11,290 bases of DNA from contig SLQH01000474.1 of the NCBI GenBank assembly GCA_007131555.1, forward strand, positions 1 to 11,290. The letters run 5' to 3'. The DNA comes from Planctomycetota bacterium (GTDB taxonomy: Bacteria; Planctomycetota; UBA11346). Below, one piece after another: positions 1 to 7,450 of the stretch. Every line of letters begins with the position of its first letter. The first letter of the stretch is position 1. The position numbers and the translations under genes are program-made. A model generated the notes under the pieces. That model saw nothing but the letters and a program-made list of their open reading frames with translations. It was not told the DNA's origin and ran no database searches.

Positions 1-671
1 AGGCCCCCTTCACCGGAGCCGATGCCCAGGAGGTGATGCGACATCACGTCTTCACCCCACCGCCCTCAGTGCGATCTCTGGCGCCCAAGGTGTCACGAGC
101 CACCGACACGATGATCCAACGCCTGATGGCCAAGCGTCCGGAAGAACGCCCGGCGCATGCGACAATGGTCATGGAGGCGATTGCTCGCATCCTCCAGCCA
201 CGTCCCCCCGCTGCCCAAGGGCCAGGCCGGGCCCGCGGGCCTGGTCGACCCCGCCCTGAGCCGGCGCGAGAACAGCAGGAACCGGAACCGCCCAGCAAGA
301 CTGTGCCCCTGGTGGCCTCGGCTGTGGTGGTCGCCATCGTCATCGGTCTGGGAATCCTGATCGGCACCATGTATTCCTCAGGCAGTTCTCAGGACGCCAA
401 TGCCGAGGCCGACAACGCCCAGACCAGCACCACCGCCCCAGACCCCACCCCGCCGACCACCGAGTCCTCACCGGCCATCAGCGATCCTGCCCCCGACCCG
501 GCCGCCGAAGCTGCCGCACAACAGGTCGTGGCCGGACTTGATGAAGCCGCTGCTCTACGCCAACGTGGCGCCCAACACCTCGCCACCGCCCTCCAGATCA
601 TGGAGGCGATCCCCAACCCATCGCCGATCCCGAACTGGCGACACGTTTTGCCGAGGAAGAACAGGCCCTGA
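1..671 (+). CDS. Receptor-like Ser/Thr protein kinase, C-terminal part of kinase domain plus membrane segment (5' end outside window)
   Basis: The frame is open from base 3, so the true start lies upstream of the window. The first ~60 residues are the end of a Hanks-type kinase domain: a PFTGADAQEVMRHHVFTPPP stretch like the loop after the activation segment, then DTMIQRLMAKRPEERP, the subdomain XI pattern with its conserved Arg. A basic Pro/Arg-rich linker follows. A single hydrophobic segment at about 303-380 (VPLVASAVVVAIVIGLGILI) should cross the membrane with the kinase inside. After it comes an Asp/Thr/Pro-rich extracellular linker and the start of a helical region (LDEAAALRQRGAQHLATALQ). 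From about 605 the translation turns into unconvincing IPNPSPIPNW-type sequence and stops at 671. The other frame continues the helical region smoothly, so this is very probably one gene with 671-2269, split by a frameshift. Substrate and signal are unknown. The catalytic motifs lie outside the window, so kinase activity cannot be judged. Confidence 0.85.
   Translation, partial: APFTGADAQEVMRHHVFTPPPSVRSLAPKVSRATDTMIQRLMAKRPEERPAHATMVMEAIARILQPRPPAAQGPGRARGPGRPRPEPAREQQEPEPPSKTVPLVASAVVVAIVIGLGILIGTMYSSGSSQDANAEADNAQTSTTAPDPTPPTTESSPAISDPAPDPAAEAAAQQVVAGLDEAAALRQRGAQHLATALQIMEAIPNPSPIPNWRHVLPRKNRP
600..612 (+). other. Probable -1 frameshift site (G-run contraction)
   Basis: Upstream of here frame 3 reads as natural protein, and downstream frame 2 does. 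Adding one G to the GG at 605-606 (GAGGCGAT to GAGGGCGAT) would join them as ...LQIMEGDPQPIADPEL... without any stop. Frame 2 is closed further left by a TGA at 539-541, so the switch must lie between there and about 620. No slippery heptamer or downstream pseudoknot typical of programmed frameshifting is obvious. A point mutation or a sequencing/assembly error is more likely. Confidence 0.7.
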
Positions 672-2269
672 TGCGGGCTTACCGGAACCATGCCCAGGAA
701 CTGTGGCAGGGCATGACCTCCATCATCGACACGCTGGTCGCAGAACATGACTTTGATGCCGCTCTCGGTCTGGCCGAGGAACTGGACCCCTCCCTGACTG
801 CCGTGATCGATGACTTTGCCGCCCGTCAGGCCGCCATCCACACGCGCGCCAACCAGATGGTCGATGCCCTGATCAGGGACCGACGCGCCATCGCTGATGA
901 TGATGTTGCTGAGCTCGAATCATTGCACGAACGCGCCATGTCCGTGCACTACAGCAGCCGCCACGATGACCTGGACGGTCTGCGCCATGAACTCACCCAT
1001 TCCATCGCCAGGATCCATGAGGAACGAGCCCAGGAGATTGAGCGGCGCTGGCGGCAGTCCTCCGGCAATCTGGTCGAGCATCTGCTCAACGGTCGTCTGA
1101 CGGAAGCCCGAAGCCTCCTGGAACGCCTCAGCGATGATCGGCAACTGGGCAGCCTGTGTCCTCCGGTGGAAGACGTCATCAACGCCCTGGCTGCCTATCA
1201 TGGTCGGGCCGCCGCCGCCTTGCGTCCGCGCCTCAATCAGAACATCACCATTGCAACCCAACGCGGCACCCAACGTGGCACTCTCAGCCAGGTCGATGTG
1301 GGACGGGGCATTGCCATCACCATCAGCAATCGGGATCCCAGCACTGGTGTCGTCGCCCAGGCGACCATCAATCTGGCCTGGAACCTGTTATGCCCCCAGG
1401 CCTTGGCCGAACTGGCTGGAGAATGGCCAGATGGCACCGCCCAGCAGATGGCCCACGCCGTGGTCGCCATCCACGCTGAGGACCACCAGACCGCCCGCAG
1501 CATGCTGTCGGCCAATCGTGATCATCCCCTCTTCCACCATCTGGCCGGTCAACTCGGCGATGACCAGGACGACGATCACCAAGACGAAACCGAGATCGCA
1601 AGGGCCTTTCGTGACATCCAACGCCGCTATCGACCGCGCATGTCCAGCGACGATGCCCGCAGCCTGTTGCAAGAGCTTGAAGCATGGCGTCAGGCCCACG
1701 CCGACTCACAGTTCCGCCGCAACCTCGACAACCGCGACCAGGAACTGCGGATGGCCCTGCACCAGATCGCACATGCCAATCTCATCCCCAATGGCGACTT
1801 CGAAAGCAACCGTCTGGAGGGCTGGGAGAGCCGGGGCCCGGCCCAGGCCAGTCTGTCACTGATTGATTCGCCACAAGGACGCCAGCATCTGCGGCTCTAT
1901 GGATCCGGTCGCAACGGCATCGAACATCGGGTCATCACTGAAGTCACGGTCGATCAGGGAGGTTCCTATGACTTTTCGGCCCTGGTACGCTGCGCCAATG
2001 TCTCCACCGAGGTCTCGATTGAGGTGCACGTTGACCGACGGCGAGTCCATCAGGCATCGTTCAGCGGACGTTCCGGAGGCCGTGCCACCTATCGCTGGCG
2101 CAGCGGACGACGCAGCACCGGCGGCACCCGGTCCGACCACTGGCAATCCACCTCAGCCAGCTTCACCATCCAGGCCGGACAGGATGTCGTCGTCACCATC
2201 ATCGGCAGTTCGCCTGATACCATGGACCTCAGGGTCGATGATGTGGTCTTGCGGCCACAACTACGCTGA
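671..2269 (+). CDS. Extracellular region of the receptor-like kinase, with C-terminal CBM4/9-like domain (probably same gene as 1-671)
   Basis: The ATG at 671 overlaps the upstream stop (TGATG), but the same frame reads back to about 602 as good protein (GDPQPIADPELATRFAEEEQ), so 671 is probably only the first ATG after a frameshift and not a real start. No good ribosome-binding site precedes it. Residues 1-365 are mostly charged helix with coiled-coil character, and contain a short beta-rich insert (GTLSQVDVGRGIAITISN, then NLAWNLLCPQALAELAG) near residues 205-250. Residues 370-532 begin NLIPNGDFESNRLEGWESRG, the usual opening of CBM4/9-type galactose-binding-like jelly rolls, and end TMDLRVDDVVLRP, the usual last strand. 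No signal peptide exists in this frame, as expected if the export signal is the membrane segment encoded upstream. I infer an extracellular sensor arm that may bind glycan. Sugar-binding residues cannot be assigned, and the fold call rests on motif resemblance. Confidence 0.75.
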   Translation: MRAYRNHAQELWQGMTSIIDTLVAEHDFDAALGLAEELDPSLTAVIDDFAARQAAIHTRANQMVDALIRDRRAIADDDVAELESLHERAMSVHYSSRHDDLDGLRHELTHSIARIHEERAQEIERRWRQSSGNLVEHLLNGRLTEARSLLERLSDDRQLGSLCPPVEDVINALAAYHGRAAAALRPRLNQNITIATQRGTQRGTLSQVDVGRGIAITISNRDPSTGVVAQATINLAWNLLCPQALAELAGEWPDGTAQQMAHAVVAIHAEDHQTARSMLSANRDHPLFHHLAGQLGDDQDDDHQDETEIARAFRDIQRRYRPRMSSDDARSLLQELEAWRQAHADSQFRRNLDNRDQELRMALHQIAHANLIPNGDFESNRLEGWESRGPAQASLSLIDSPQGRQHLRLYGSGRNGIEHRVITEVTVDQGGSYDFSALVRCANVSTEVSIEVHVDRRRVHQASFSGRSGGRATYRWRSGRRSTGGTRSDHWQSTSASFTIQAGQDVVVTIIGSSPDTMDLRVDDVVLRPQLR

Positions 2270-2294
2270 ACCCGATGGCCCCTCCCGCCTGGGC

Positions 2295-2681
2295 GTAAGA
2301 AATAGACTGACACATCGCTCGGCATTGCTTTTTCAGCCCCGGACTCGCCAGTAAGCACCGCCCATCACACACCCATCACGGAGCACCGGGCCTTGGCCCG
2401 CGTGCCGATGCGTGGTTCCCATGTGTTCGCCAAGTGCCAGCCCGATCGGCGGCAGGACACCTGGACTACGGCTCGTAGACACCGCGACTCGTGACCATCG
2501 ACGGGGAGAAAAGAGCGCCAGCGGGGGACGGCGATGATGGTGACGCCCTGGCCTATACCGACCTCAAGAATCATCGCCCGCCAAGGCCCGCTGCTCCAGG
2601 TTGAGTCCATCGAACTGATGAGCGGGGTTGGCAACGTAGGTGTCTGCGCCATGCTCGGTCGCTATTACTTACGGACTCCTA
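2295..2681 (-). mobile_element. Long imperfect inverted-repeat element (copy C), ends shared with copies A and B
   Basis: Read on the minus strand, the end at 2681-2644 matches copy A (7285-7322) at 34 of 38 bases, including GTAAG, ATAGCGACC and GCATGGCGCAG. The other end (2295-2341) matches the right ends of A and B (GATGTGTCAG, then CTAT and CTTAC). The middle (~300 bp) is unlike A or B. It is itself palindromic: GGAGCACCGGGCCTTGGC at 2380-2397 pairs with 2580-2597 at 17 of 18 bases, and a small perfect hairpin CTACG-GCT-CGTAG sits near the centre (2465-2477). No transposase is encoded; short ORFs on both strands look spurious. It fills almost the whole gap between the kinase gene and tsaB, and reads as a non-autonomous element whose core was exchanged. 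No target-site duplication could be fixed. Confidence 0.6.
2387..2400. repeat. Short GC hairpin CGGGC-CTTG-GCCCG
   Basis: This perfect 5-bp GC stem with a four-base loop lies within element C, 118 bases after the kinase-gene stop. It has no following T-run, so I do not call it a terminator. Its left half also pairs with 2580-2590 in the larger inverted repeat, so it is probably part of the element's own fold. Confidence 0.4.
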
Positions 2682-2723
2682 CGCTTGTCCAATGCCGCAA
2701 ACCACCCACACTGATGGGCACAT

Positions 2724-3389
2724 ATGAGTTATATCCTGGCCTGTGAAGCTCTGTCCACAGGTGGCAGCGTGAGTGCCCTCAGCGATGATGGCACTGACCT
2801 GCCGCTTGCGTCATCCCCTGGTTGCGGTCGTGCGGCCGGCGACCTGGCCCCGGCCCTGGCCGCAGCCATCGCCGCTCACGGTCGGCCGCGAGCCCTGGCC
2901 ATTGCCGCCGGGCCGGGCAGCTTCACGGGCTTGCGCATCGCGGTGATTGCCGTCAGGACACTGGCCTGGCTTGATGATCTGCCGGTGCATCCGGTCGACA
3001 GCCTGGCCGCCCTGGCCATCGCTTACGGTCCCGGCACATGGTGGCTGTGGATGTCGCTCAAACGAGACACGACCTTCACCGGCGTGTACCGCAGCGATGG
3101 ACAAGTGGTCACCAGTCTCCAACCAGCCGCACCCCAGGCCGATGACCGCCCCTGGTCGCGTCCGCCATATGCCGATATGCGCCTGGGCGGGCCAGCCCTG
3201 ACTGACAAACCCATGCTGCGCGAACGGGCCGGCGATCTGGAGATCGGCCCGACCCGTCCTGTGCAGGCCAGTGATGTGGCCCGGGCCGCCGCCTCCTATC
3301 CCCCAGTGGCCTGGACGGCCCTGATGCCCGACTATCGCCAGGCCAGCGCTCCCGAATTGCAACGCGCCGCCACCAAAGGCTCGACATGA
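2724..3389 (+). CDS. tsaB: tRNA threonylcarbamoyladenosine biosynthesis protein TsaB
   Basis: TsaB is the non-catalytic ASKHA-fold partner of TsaD. With TsaE they transfer threonylcarbamoyl from TsaC product onto A37 of ANN-decoding tRNAs in the cytoplasm. The hallmark GPGSFTGLRI is at residues 63-72, followed by VDSLAALA (91-98) and the C-terminal MPDYRQASAPELQ typical of the family. Length (221 aa) is normal. The N-terminal strand ILACEALSTGGSVSAL occupies the place of the usual ILAIDTST phosphate-1 motif but lacks its Asp, which suits a subunit that does not itself catalyse. The start at 2724 puts this strand directly after Met-Ser-Tyr; no clear Shine-Dalgarno sequence precedes it. The stop overlaps the alr start by ATGA, so the two are cotranscribed and probably translationally coupled. 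The promoter must lie in or next to element C. Confidence 0.93.
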   Translation: MSYILACEALSTGGSVSALSDDGTDLPLASSPGCGRAAGDLAPALAAAIAAHGRPRALAIAAGPGSFTGLRIAVIAVRTLAWLDDLPVHPVDSLAALAIAYGPGTWWLWMSLKRDTTFTGVYRSDGQVVTSLQPAAPQADDRPWSRPPYADMRLGGPALTDKPMLRERAGDLEIGPTRPVQASDVARAAASYPPVAWTALMPDYRQASAPELQRAATKGST

Positions 3390-4477
3390 ACTGGCGCAAC
3401 CGGGTGGAAGTCAGCTACAAGGCCCTGGCCGACAACGCCCAGCGGATCCAGGCCCTGGCGGCTCCGCGACAGCTCATTGCCGTGGTCAAGGCCGATGCCT
3501 ACGGCCTTGGCCTGGAACGCTGTGCCCGCATCTACCATGAGGCCGGGGCTTTGATCATCGCCGTGGCCGCCTTGAGCGAAGCCGACCGGGTACGCCGAGC
3601 CGTGCCCCAGGCCCGCATTCTGCTGTTGGGATCTCCTCTTCCCGAAGAACGGGCGGCGGTCATCGCCAGCGCCTATGAGGTCTGCTGCACCAGCGCTGAG
3701 GAGATCACCGAGTTTGCCAGCCTGGCCCGCCACGAACGCCAACGGGTCCACCTCTTCATCGATACCGGGATGGGCAGGGCCGGCTGCCTGCCAGCCCAGG
3801 CCCCCGAACTGGTACAACGCATCCTGGCGAGTCCCAGTCTGCATCTGGCCGGTATCGCCAGCCATTATCCCATGGCCCTCAATGATGCCGTCTCCACCAC
3901 GCAGGAGGCGATCCTCGCGCAGGTACTGGCAGCCCTGCCGCCCTTACCGGAGGATTGTCTGATCCATCTGGCCAACAGTGAAGGTCTGGTGGTCCGCCCA
4001 CCGATAGGTCAGGCAGTGCGCATTGGATTGTTGCTGACCGGCGCGGCCGATCCCTCCCTGGGACACCTCGACCTGCAGCCAACCATGCGCTGGGTCAGTT
4101 CCGTGAGTGTCGTCAAGGCCCTGCCAGCCGGCCACGGCATCAGTTATCAACACCAGCATGTCCTCGATCGTGATAGCATTGTGGCGCTGATTCCGGTTGG
4201 CTACGCCGATGGCTATCCGCTGGCCCTCTCCGGTCGTGGCCAGGTTCTCATCCAAGGTCGCAGGGTCCCGATACTCGGCCGGGTGACCATGGACTACGTG
4301 ATCGTCGATGTCAGCGACCTGCCCCACCAGCCCCGACCAGGTGAAGAGGTGGTGCTCATCGGACGTCAGGACGACGAAGAGATCACCGTTACCGAGTTGG
4401 CCCGATTGGCCGATACCCTACCCTACGACATCCTCTGCGGCCTGCGTGGACGATGCGAGGTGGTAGGAGTGCCGTGA
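3386..4477 (+). CDS. alr: Alanine racemase (PLP-dependent)
   Basis: The enzyme interconverts L- and D-alanine for peptidoglycan synthesis in the cytosol. It is an alpha/beta-barrel fold III PLP enzyme of normal length (363 aa). The PLP lysine is K35 in AVVKADAYGLG. The second catalytic residue, the Tyr in GHGISYQHQH, is Y254 and comes from the C-terminal beta domain. Other family motifs are FIDTGMGRAGC (125-134), HLANSEG (194-200), GYADGYP (272-278), GRVTMD (298-303) and a C-terminal LPYDILCGLRGRCEVVGV. The segment usually reading RPGIALYG is RIGLLLTG here (212-219), so the Pro and Tyr are lost while the Arg stays. The start overlaps the tsaB stop by four bases. It converges on the minus-strand gene ending at 4533. 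I am confident of the family; the motif change may tune activity but does not suggest another substrate. Confidence 0.95.
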   Translation: MNWRNRVEVSYKALADNAQRIQALAAPRQLIAVVKADAYGLGLERCARIYHEAGALIIAVAALSEADRVRRAVPQARILLLGSPLPEERAAVIASAYEVCCTSAEEITEFASLARHERQRVHLFIDTGMGRAGCLPAQAPELVQRILASPSLHLAGIASHYPMALNDAVSTTQEAILAQVLAALPPLPEDCLIHLANSEGLVVRPPIGQAVRIGLLLTGAADPSLGHLDLQPTMRWVSSVSVVKALPAGHGISYQHQHVLDRDSIVALIPVGYADGYPLALSGRGQVLIQGRRVPILGRVTMDYVIVDVSDLPHQPRPGEEVVLIGRQDDEEITVTELARLADTLPYDILCGLRGRCEVVGVP

Positions 4478-4521
4478 CCAATCCGTTGGCAGCCTGTCGG
4501 GTGACGGCTCGCGCCGCGAAA

Positions 4522-4534
4522 AGACAAGGTGTCT
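4522..4534. terminator. Small hairpin between convergent genes
   Basis: AGACA-AGG-TGTCT is a perfect 5-bp stem in the 55-bp gap between alr and the convergent lipoprotein gene, and it overlaps the latter's stop codon. Weak A- or T-rich flanks and the short stem make it a poor intrinsic terminator. It is listed because of its position only. Confidence 0.2.
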
Positions 4535-5297
4535 ATTCGGCCTGAGGCAGGGTCAGGACCTCGGCCGCGATCTGAGCCACCCACAGATCGGTGCTGGCAG
4601 CCAGACGCTGGAGATGGGACAGAACGCCGGCCCGACCGCGCCGAGCGGCTTGGTCCGGGGCCGCCAGGGCCAGAAGACCGCCCAATTGCTGGATGGGGTC
4701 GTCGCTTTCAACGCGACCGCCGACCGGCAACTGCGGATGATCAGTGGCCAGACGTGATAACAGCGGATGACCGCTGGCATCCTCAATGCGCACCAGCACC
4801 GGCCGCCGCGCGGTCAGGGCCCAGGACAAGCGTCGCAGCGGTCGACCCGGACGGTCATCGATGAGATCAACCACCAACAAGGGACTGTCCTGGTAGTCAG
4901 CCAGGGAAACGCCACGAATCTGCCAACCGGTGCCCAGACGCAATTCTTCGCTCCAACGCAATTGCCCATGACGGTCCACATAGGCGACATCCATGGCGTC
5001 ACGTTCGCCGCGCGCCACCAGCACCGCATGACGCGATTCGTCATCGTCTTCGTCACCGCCAAAGGCCAGGACCGCCACGGGACCGCGACTGCGATCATCA
5101 ACCTCACCGTGCAAGTCCAGCTTGGTCGCCGCCGTCAGGACCCGTAGAGCCTGACGATACTCGTTGGTATCCAAGCCCGTGAAGTCGACATCTACGTAAT
5201 CAAGCAGGGCGTTGCCCTCGCCGACCCGCGGCGTACAGGCCGCCATGGCGATCAGGATAAGGCTTGCCCACAGGCAGGACATCATGTGCTGTTTCAT
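4533..5297 (-). CDS. Putative lipoprotein of unknown function
   Basis: I do not recognise a family. I start it at 5297 because MKQHMMSCLWASLILIAMAAC then forms a short lipoprotein signal peptide: charged start, hydrophobic core and MAAC as lipobox, with the lipidated Cys at residue 21. A purine-rich GGGGAAGGTG lies 13 bases upstream, a long spacing. The ATG at 5285 is an alternative, and the frame also opens back to 5387, which would overlap the previous gene. The mature protein (~233 aa) begins with an acidic stretch (DYVDVDFTGLDTNEY) and has a run GGDEDDDES near residue 80. The middle is predicted beta-rich, and the end Leu/Ala-rich and helical. It starts 41 bases after the heparinase-like gene on the same strand, so the two are probably one operon. 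It may help anchor, bind or sense whatever that enzyme acts on, but this is inference from position only. Confidence 0.78.
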   Translation of the reverse strand: MKQHMMSCLWASLILIAMAACTPRVGEGNALLDYVDVDFTGLDTNEYRQALRVLTAATKLDLHGEVDDRSRGPVAVLAFGGDEDDDESRHAVLVARGERDAMDVAYVDRHGQLRWSEELRLGTGWQIRGVSLADYQDSPLLVVDLIDDRPGRPLRRLSWALTARRPVLVRIEDASGHPLLSRLATDHPQLPVGGRVESDDPIQQLGGLLALAAPDQAARRGRAGVLSHLQRLAASTDLWVAQIAAEVLTLPQAE

Positions 5298-5338
5298 GGC
5301 AGTATGATTCACCTTCCCCATGTGGATCGCAAGCGGTT

Positions 5339-7237
5339 TCATGGTGACGCAAAGCCTTCCAGGGGCTCTCCATCGGGATGCAGGCACAGGCCGCCACTGC
5401 GACCCGGCTCGAAGACCGCCGGAATGGCGGCCCCGAAGGGGCGCAGCCAGGGCTGCTGGTCGACCACCAGGTCAAGGTGCCCGCTGCCGGTGATCGGCAC
5501 GTCGCGCCCCTGAGTCGCACAGCCGACCACGTAGATCGCCCGATGGGCGGCAGCCGGGAAGTGGGCGCTGACCACCGGACGGCCGGCATAGTGCACGGTG
5601 TTGCCACTGGCATAGGTCCGGCTGCTGGCGGGCATCTGACCGACCTCGATGCGGTCTGGCAGCTCAGCGACGAAGCGCCAAGCCATCATCGCCCCATCGG
5701 GTGCCCGGAGCACGAACCCGGCCCCATCGGCATCGACGGTGATGGCCAGATGACCGGCACAGCTCAGATGCCAGGTGCAGGGCAGATCGCGATGGTCGTC
5801 GAGCTGATCGAAGATCGCCAGGGCGCCGCCATCGCCCAGACCCCAGTGGGCGGCGACGTAGCGTTCATGGTAGCAGCCGGAGACCCGCCGCAGATCCATG
5901 GCGAACAGCGGCCCCAGGGCCGTCGCCTCCTCCCACATCACCGACCCACAGGCGGCCTTGGGCGGAGGCTCGACACAGGGGGTGACCACGCTCTGCCAAC
6001 GGGCCTCGCCCCGGGCCTGGCCACCGCCCATGATCCAGTCATGCCCCAGGCTCATGAAGCGTAGCGAACCGGCATCGGCCTGGCTGTGGCCGCCGACATG
6101 GGTGCTGCGAGCATAGGCCCCAAGAATGGCATCGCTGCCGTCACGATAGCGGTTGCGGGCCACCAGCAGGCCCTGACGACTGTCGCAGACCTGCTTCGGC
6201 AGCACCTCCTCCGGATGCCGGGCTGCAACCCCATAGGGATAGAACAGCAATGAGAAGAACCAGCCGTACCAGGTACCGCCACTGAAATCCGGCTGGGGGG
6301 CCTGGAGACCATGGAAATGATCGAAGCACCAACGCAGGGCCGGCAGATGTTCGGGCTCGGCCAGGGCCATGAAGGGTCCGCTGAGGGATGCCCCGACCCA
6401 GCCCTGACCGGCATCGTTCCAACTGAGCATGGCTCCCCAACCGGCGCCCGGCCCACCGCTGACGTCATCGTAGGGCGCTCGCAGGCAGGCTGCGGCATGG
6501 AAGGGCAGGGGCATGCGCCGCAGGTTGGAATGTCGGCCGAGCAGATCGATGGCTCCCACAGCAATGGCATCCGGGCCGCCCCGACCGGCCAGACCGGCAG
6601 CCAGCAGATGGACACAGGCGTAGGCCTGATAGCCCAGGCCCTCATGGTACAGACCGGCATCGCCGAAATGCTGGGCGAAGGCCAGCAGACGTTGCCCTGA
6701 CCAGGCGATCATCTCACGCCCATCCCAGATCCGACCATCTGCATCGGCATGGCCATGCAGGGCCAAGGCGGCGACATGAGCCCCGGAATGGGTCACTGCC
6801 CACCAGTTGTTGCCGACCTGATGGGGGTTGCCCTTGCCGACCTGGCGCAGACCGGCCAGGATGGCCCGCAGACCATCCAGCAGGGGAACCTGCTGGTCCG
6901 CCGGCAGGACATCCCGGATGCAGGCCTGCACTATCCCTCCCAGGACCCCCCAGCGACCCAGCCCCAGATCGCTGCCGATACCCTCGGCCACCTGGGCGGC
7001 AAAGCCGGCCACAGCCGCCGAGGCCGCCTCCTGGGACCGGGTCAGCAGGGCTTCGACCGCCGCCGCCATGACCTGGATGGCCCGATCCGGCTCGGCCGCA
7101 TGATCCGGGGCGGCATGGCGCTGGGCGCGACATGTGGCCAGGATCCCGGTCACGGTCGGCTCGCCGTCGGCTAGCAGGGCCTGCAAGCGATCACGCAAGG
7201 CATCATCGTACCAGAGGGCGACAGGCTGTGGTGTCAT
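5339..7237 (-). CDS. Heparinase II/III-like protein (polysaccharide lyase superfamily)
   Basis: Family members cleave uronate-containing polysaccharides by beta-elimination, using an N-terminal helical toroid and a C-terminal beta-sandwich. Here (start at 7237) the helical half carries QVGNNWWAVTHSGA at about residues 140-153, then YHEGLGYQAYA near 197-207, matching the Asn/His and EGxGY motifs of the toroid. The sandwich half opens near 345 and contains GGHSQADAGSLRFMSLGHDW at about 382-401, the conserved His/Ala-Asp-Ala-Gly metal-site region. Length (632 aa) is normal. I prefer the ATG at 7237 over that at 7249 because GGAGG (7243-7247) sits five bases before it. No signal peptide is visible at either start, so it is predicted cytosolic, unusual for a lyase acting on polymers. 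It may act on imported oligosaccharides. The exact substrate (heparin, alginate, other) cannot be told. A -10-like TATAAG lies at 7269-7264, next to element A. Confidence 0.88.
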   Translation of the reverse strand: MTPQPVALWYDDALRDRLQALLADGEPTVTGILATCRAQRHAAPDHAAEPDRAIQVMAAAVEALLTRSQEAASAAVAGFAAQVAEGIGSDLGLGRWGVLGGIVQACIRDVLPADQQVPLLDGLRAILAGLRQVGKGNPHQVGNNWWAVTHSGAHVAALALHGHADADGRIWDGREMIAWSGQRLLAFAQHFGDAGLYHEGLGYQAYACVHLLAAGLAGRGGPDAIAVGAIDLLGRHSNLRRMPLPFHAAACLRAPYDDVSGGPGAGWGAMLSWNDAGQGWVGASLSGPFMALAEPEHLPALRWCFDHFHGLQAPQPDFSGGTWYGWFFSLLFYPYGVAARHPEEVLPKQVCDSRQGLLVARNRYRDGSDAILGAYARSTHVGGHSQADAGSLRFMSLGHDWIMGGGQARGEARWQSVVTPCVEPPPKAACGSVMWEEATALGPLFAMDLRRVSGCYHERYVAAHWGLGDGGALAIFDQLDDHRDLPCTWHLSCAGHLAITVDADGAGFVLRAPDGAMMAWRFVAELPDRIEVGQMPASSRTYASGNTVHYAGRPVVSAHFPAAAHRAIYVVGCATQGRDVPITGSGHLDLVVDQQPWLRPFGAAIPAVFEPGRSGGLCLHPDGEPLEGFASP

Positions 7238-7284
7238 AGGGGCCTCCATGGTGGATACGTGCCCTTATAGGCCGAGCCAAGGGC

Positions 7285-7450
7285 TAGGAGTCTGTAAGGG
7301 ATAGCGACCAAGCATGGCGCAGTGCATTTTCGAGTCCCGATTTCGTCGAAAACCGCAGCCATAGCCGAAGCTATGGTGAGGATTTCGGCGGAATCGGGGC
7401 CGAAAAGGCCAAGCCAGGCGATGTGTCAGCCTATTCCTTACAGGCTCTTA
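7285..7450 (+). mobile_element. MITE-like hairpin element, copy A
   Basis: The core runs from GTAAGGGATAG at 7294 to CTATTCCTTAC ending at 7441 (148 bp), and these ends are inverted repeats of each other. Similarity extends outward (TAGGAGTCT on the left, AGGCTCTTA on the right), giving terminal inverted repeats of about 20 bp. The whole body folds as one imperfect hairpin centred on CCATAGC-CGAA-GCTATGG (7359-7376). The inner arms (CCCGATTTCGTCGAAAACCG against its partner around 7380-7398) also pair. It has no coding capacity of its own. It lies just upstream of the heparinase-like gene. Copy B (8343-8490) is the same element in the same orientation, and copy C shares the ends. I see no clear target-site duplication. 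Confidence 0.72.

Noticed and set aside
671..700. Real translational start of an independent gene at 671 (TGATG coupling)
   Set aside because: The same frame is protein-like upstream of the ATG, there is no suitable ribosome-binding site, and the product would be a stalk and binding domain without an export signal.
2365..2652. 95-codon minus-strand ORF within element C
   Set aside because: Its start is inside the conserved element end and its translation resembles no transposase or other family. Neighbouring frames on both strands look equally (un)likely.
2534..2746. 70-codon plus-strand ORF running into tsaB
   Set aside because: It overlaps the clear tsaB start in another frame and lies mainly within the repeat element.
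5378..6064. 228-codon plus-strand ORF opposite the heparinase-like gene
   Set aside because: It is a shadow of the minus-strand gene, whose motifs are intact; there is no start signal and no recognisable domain.
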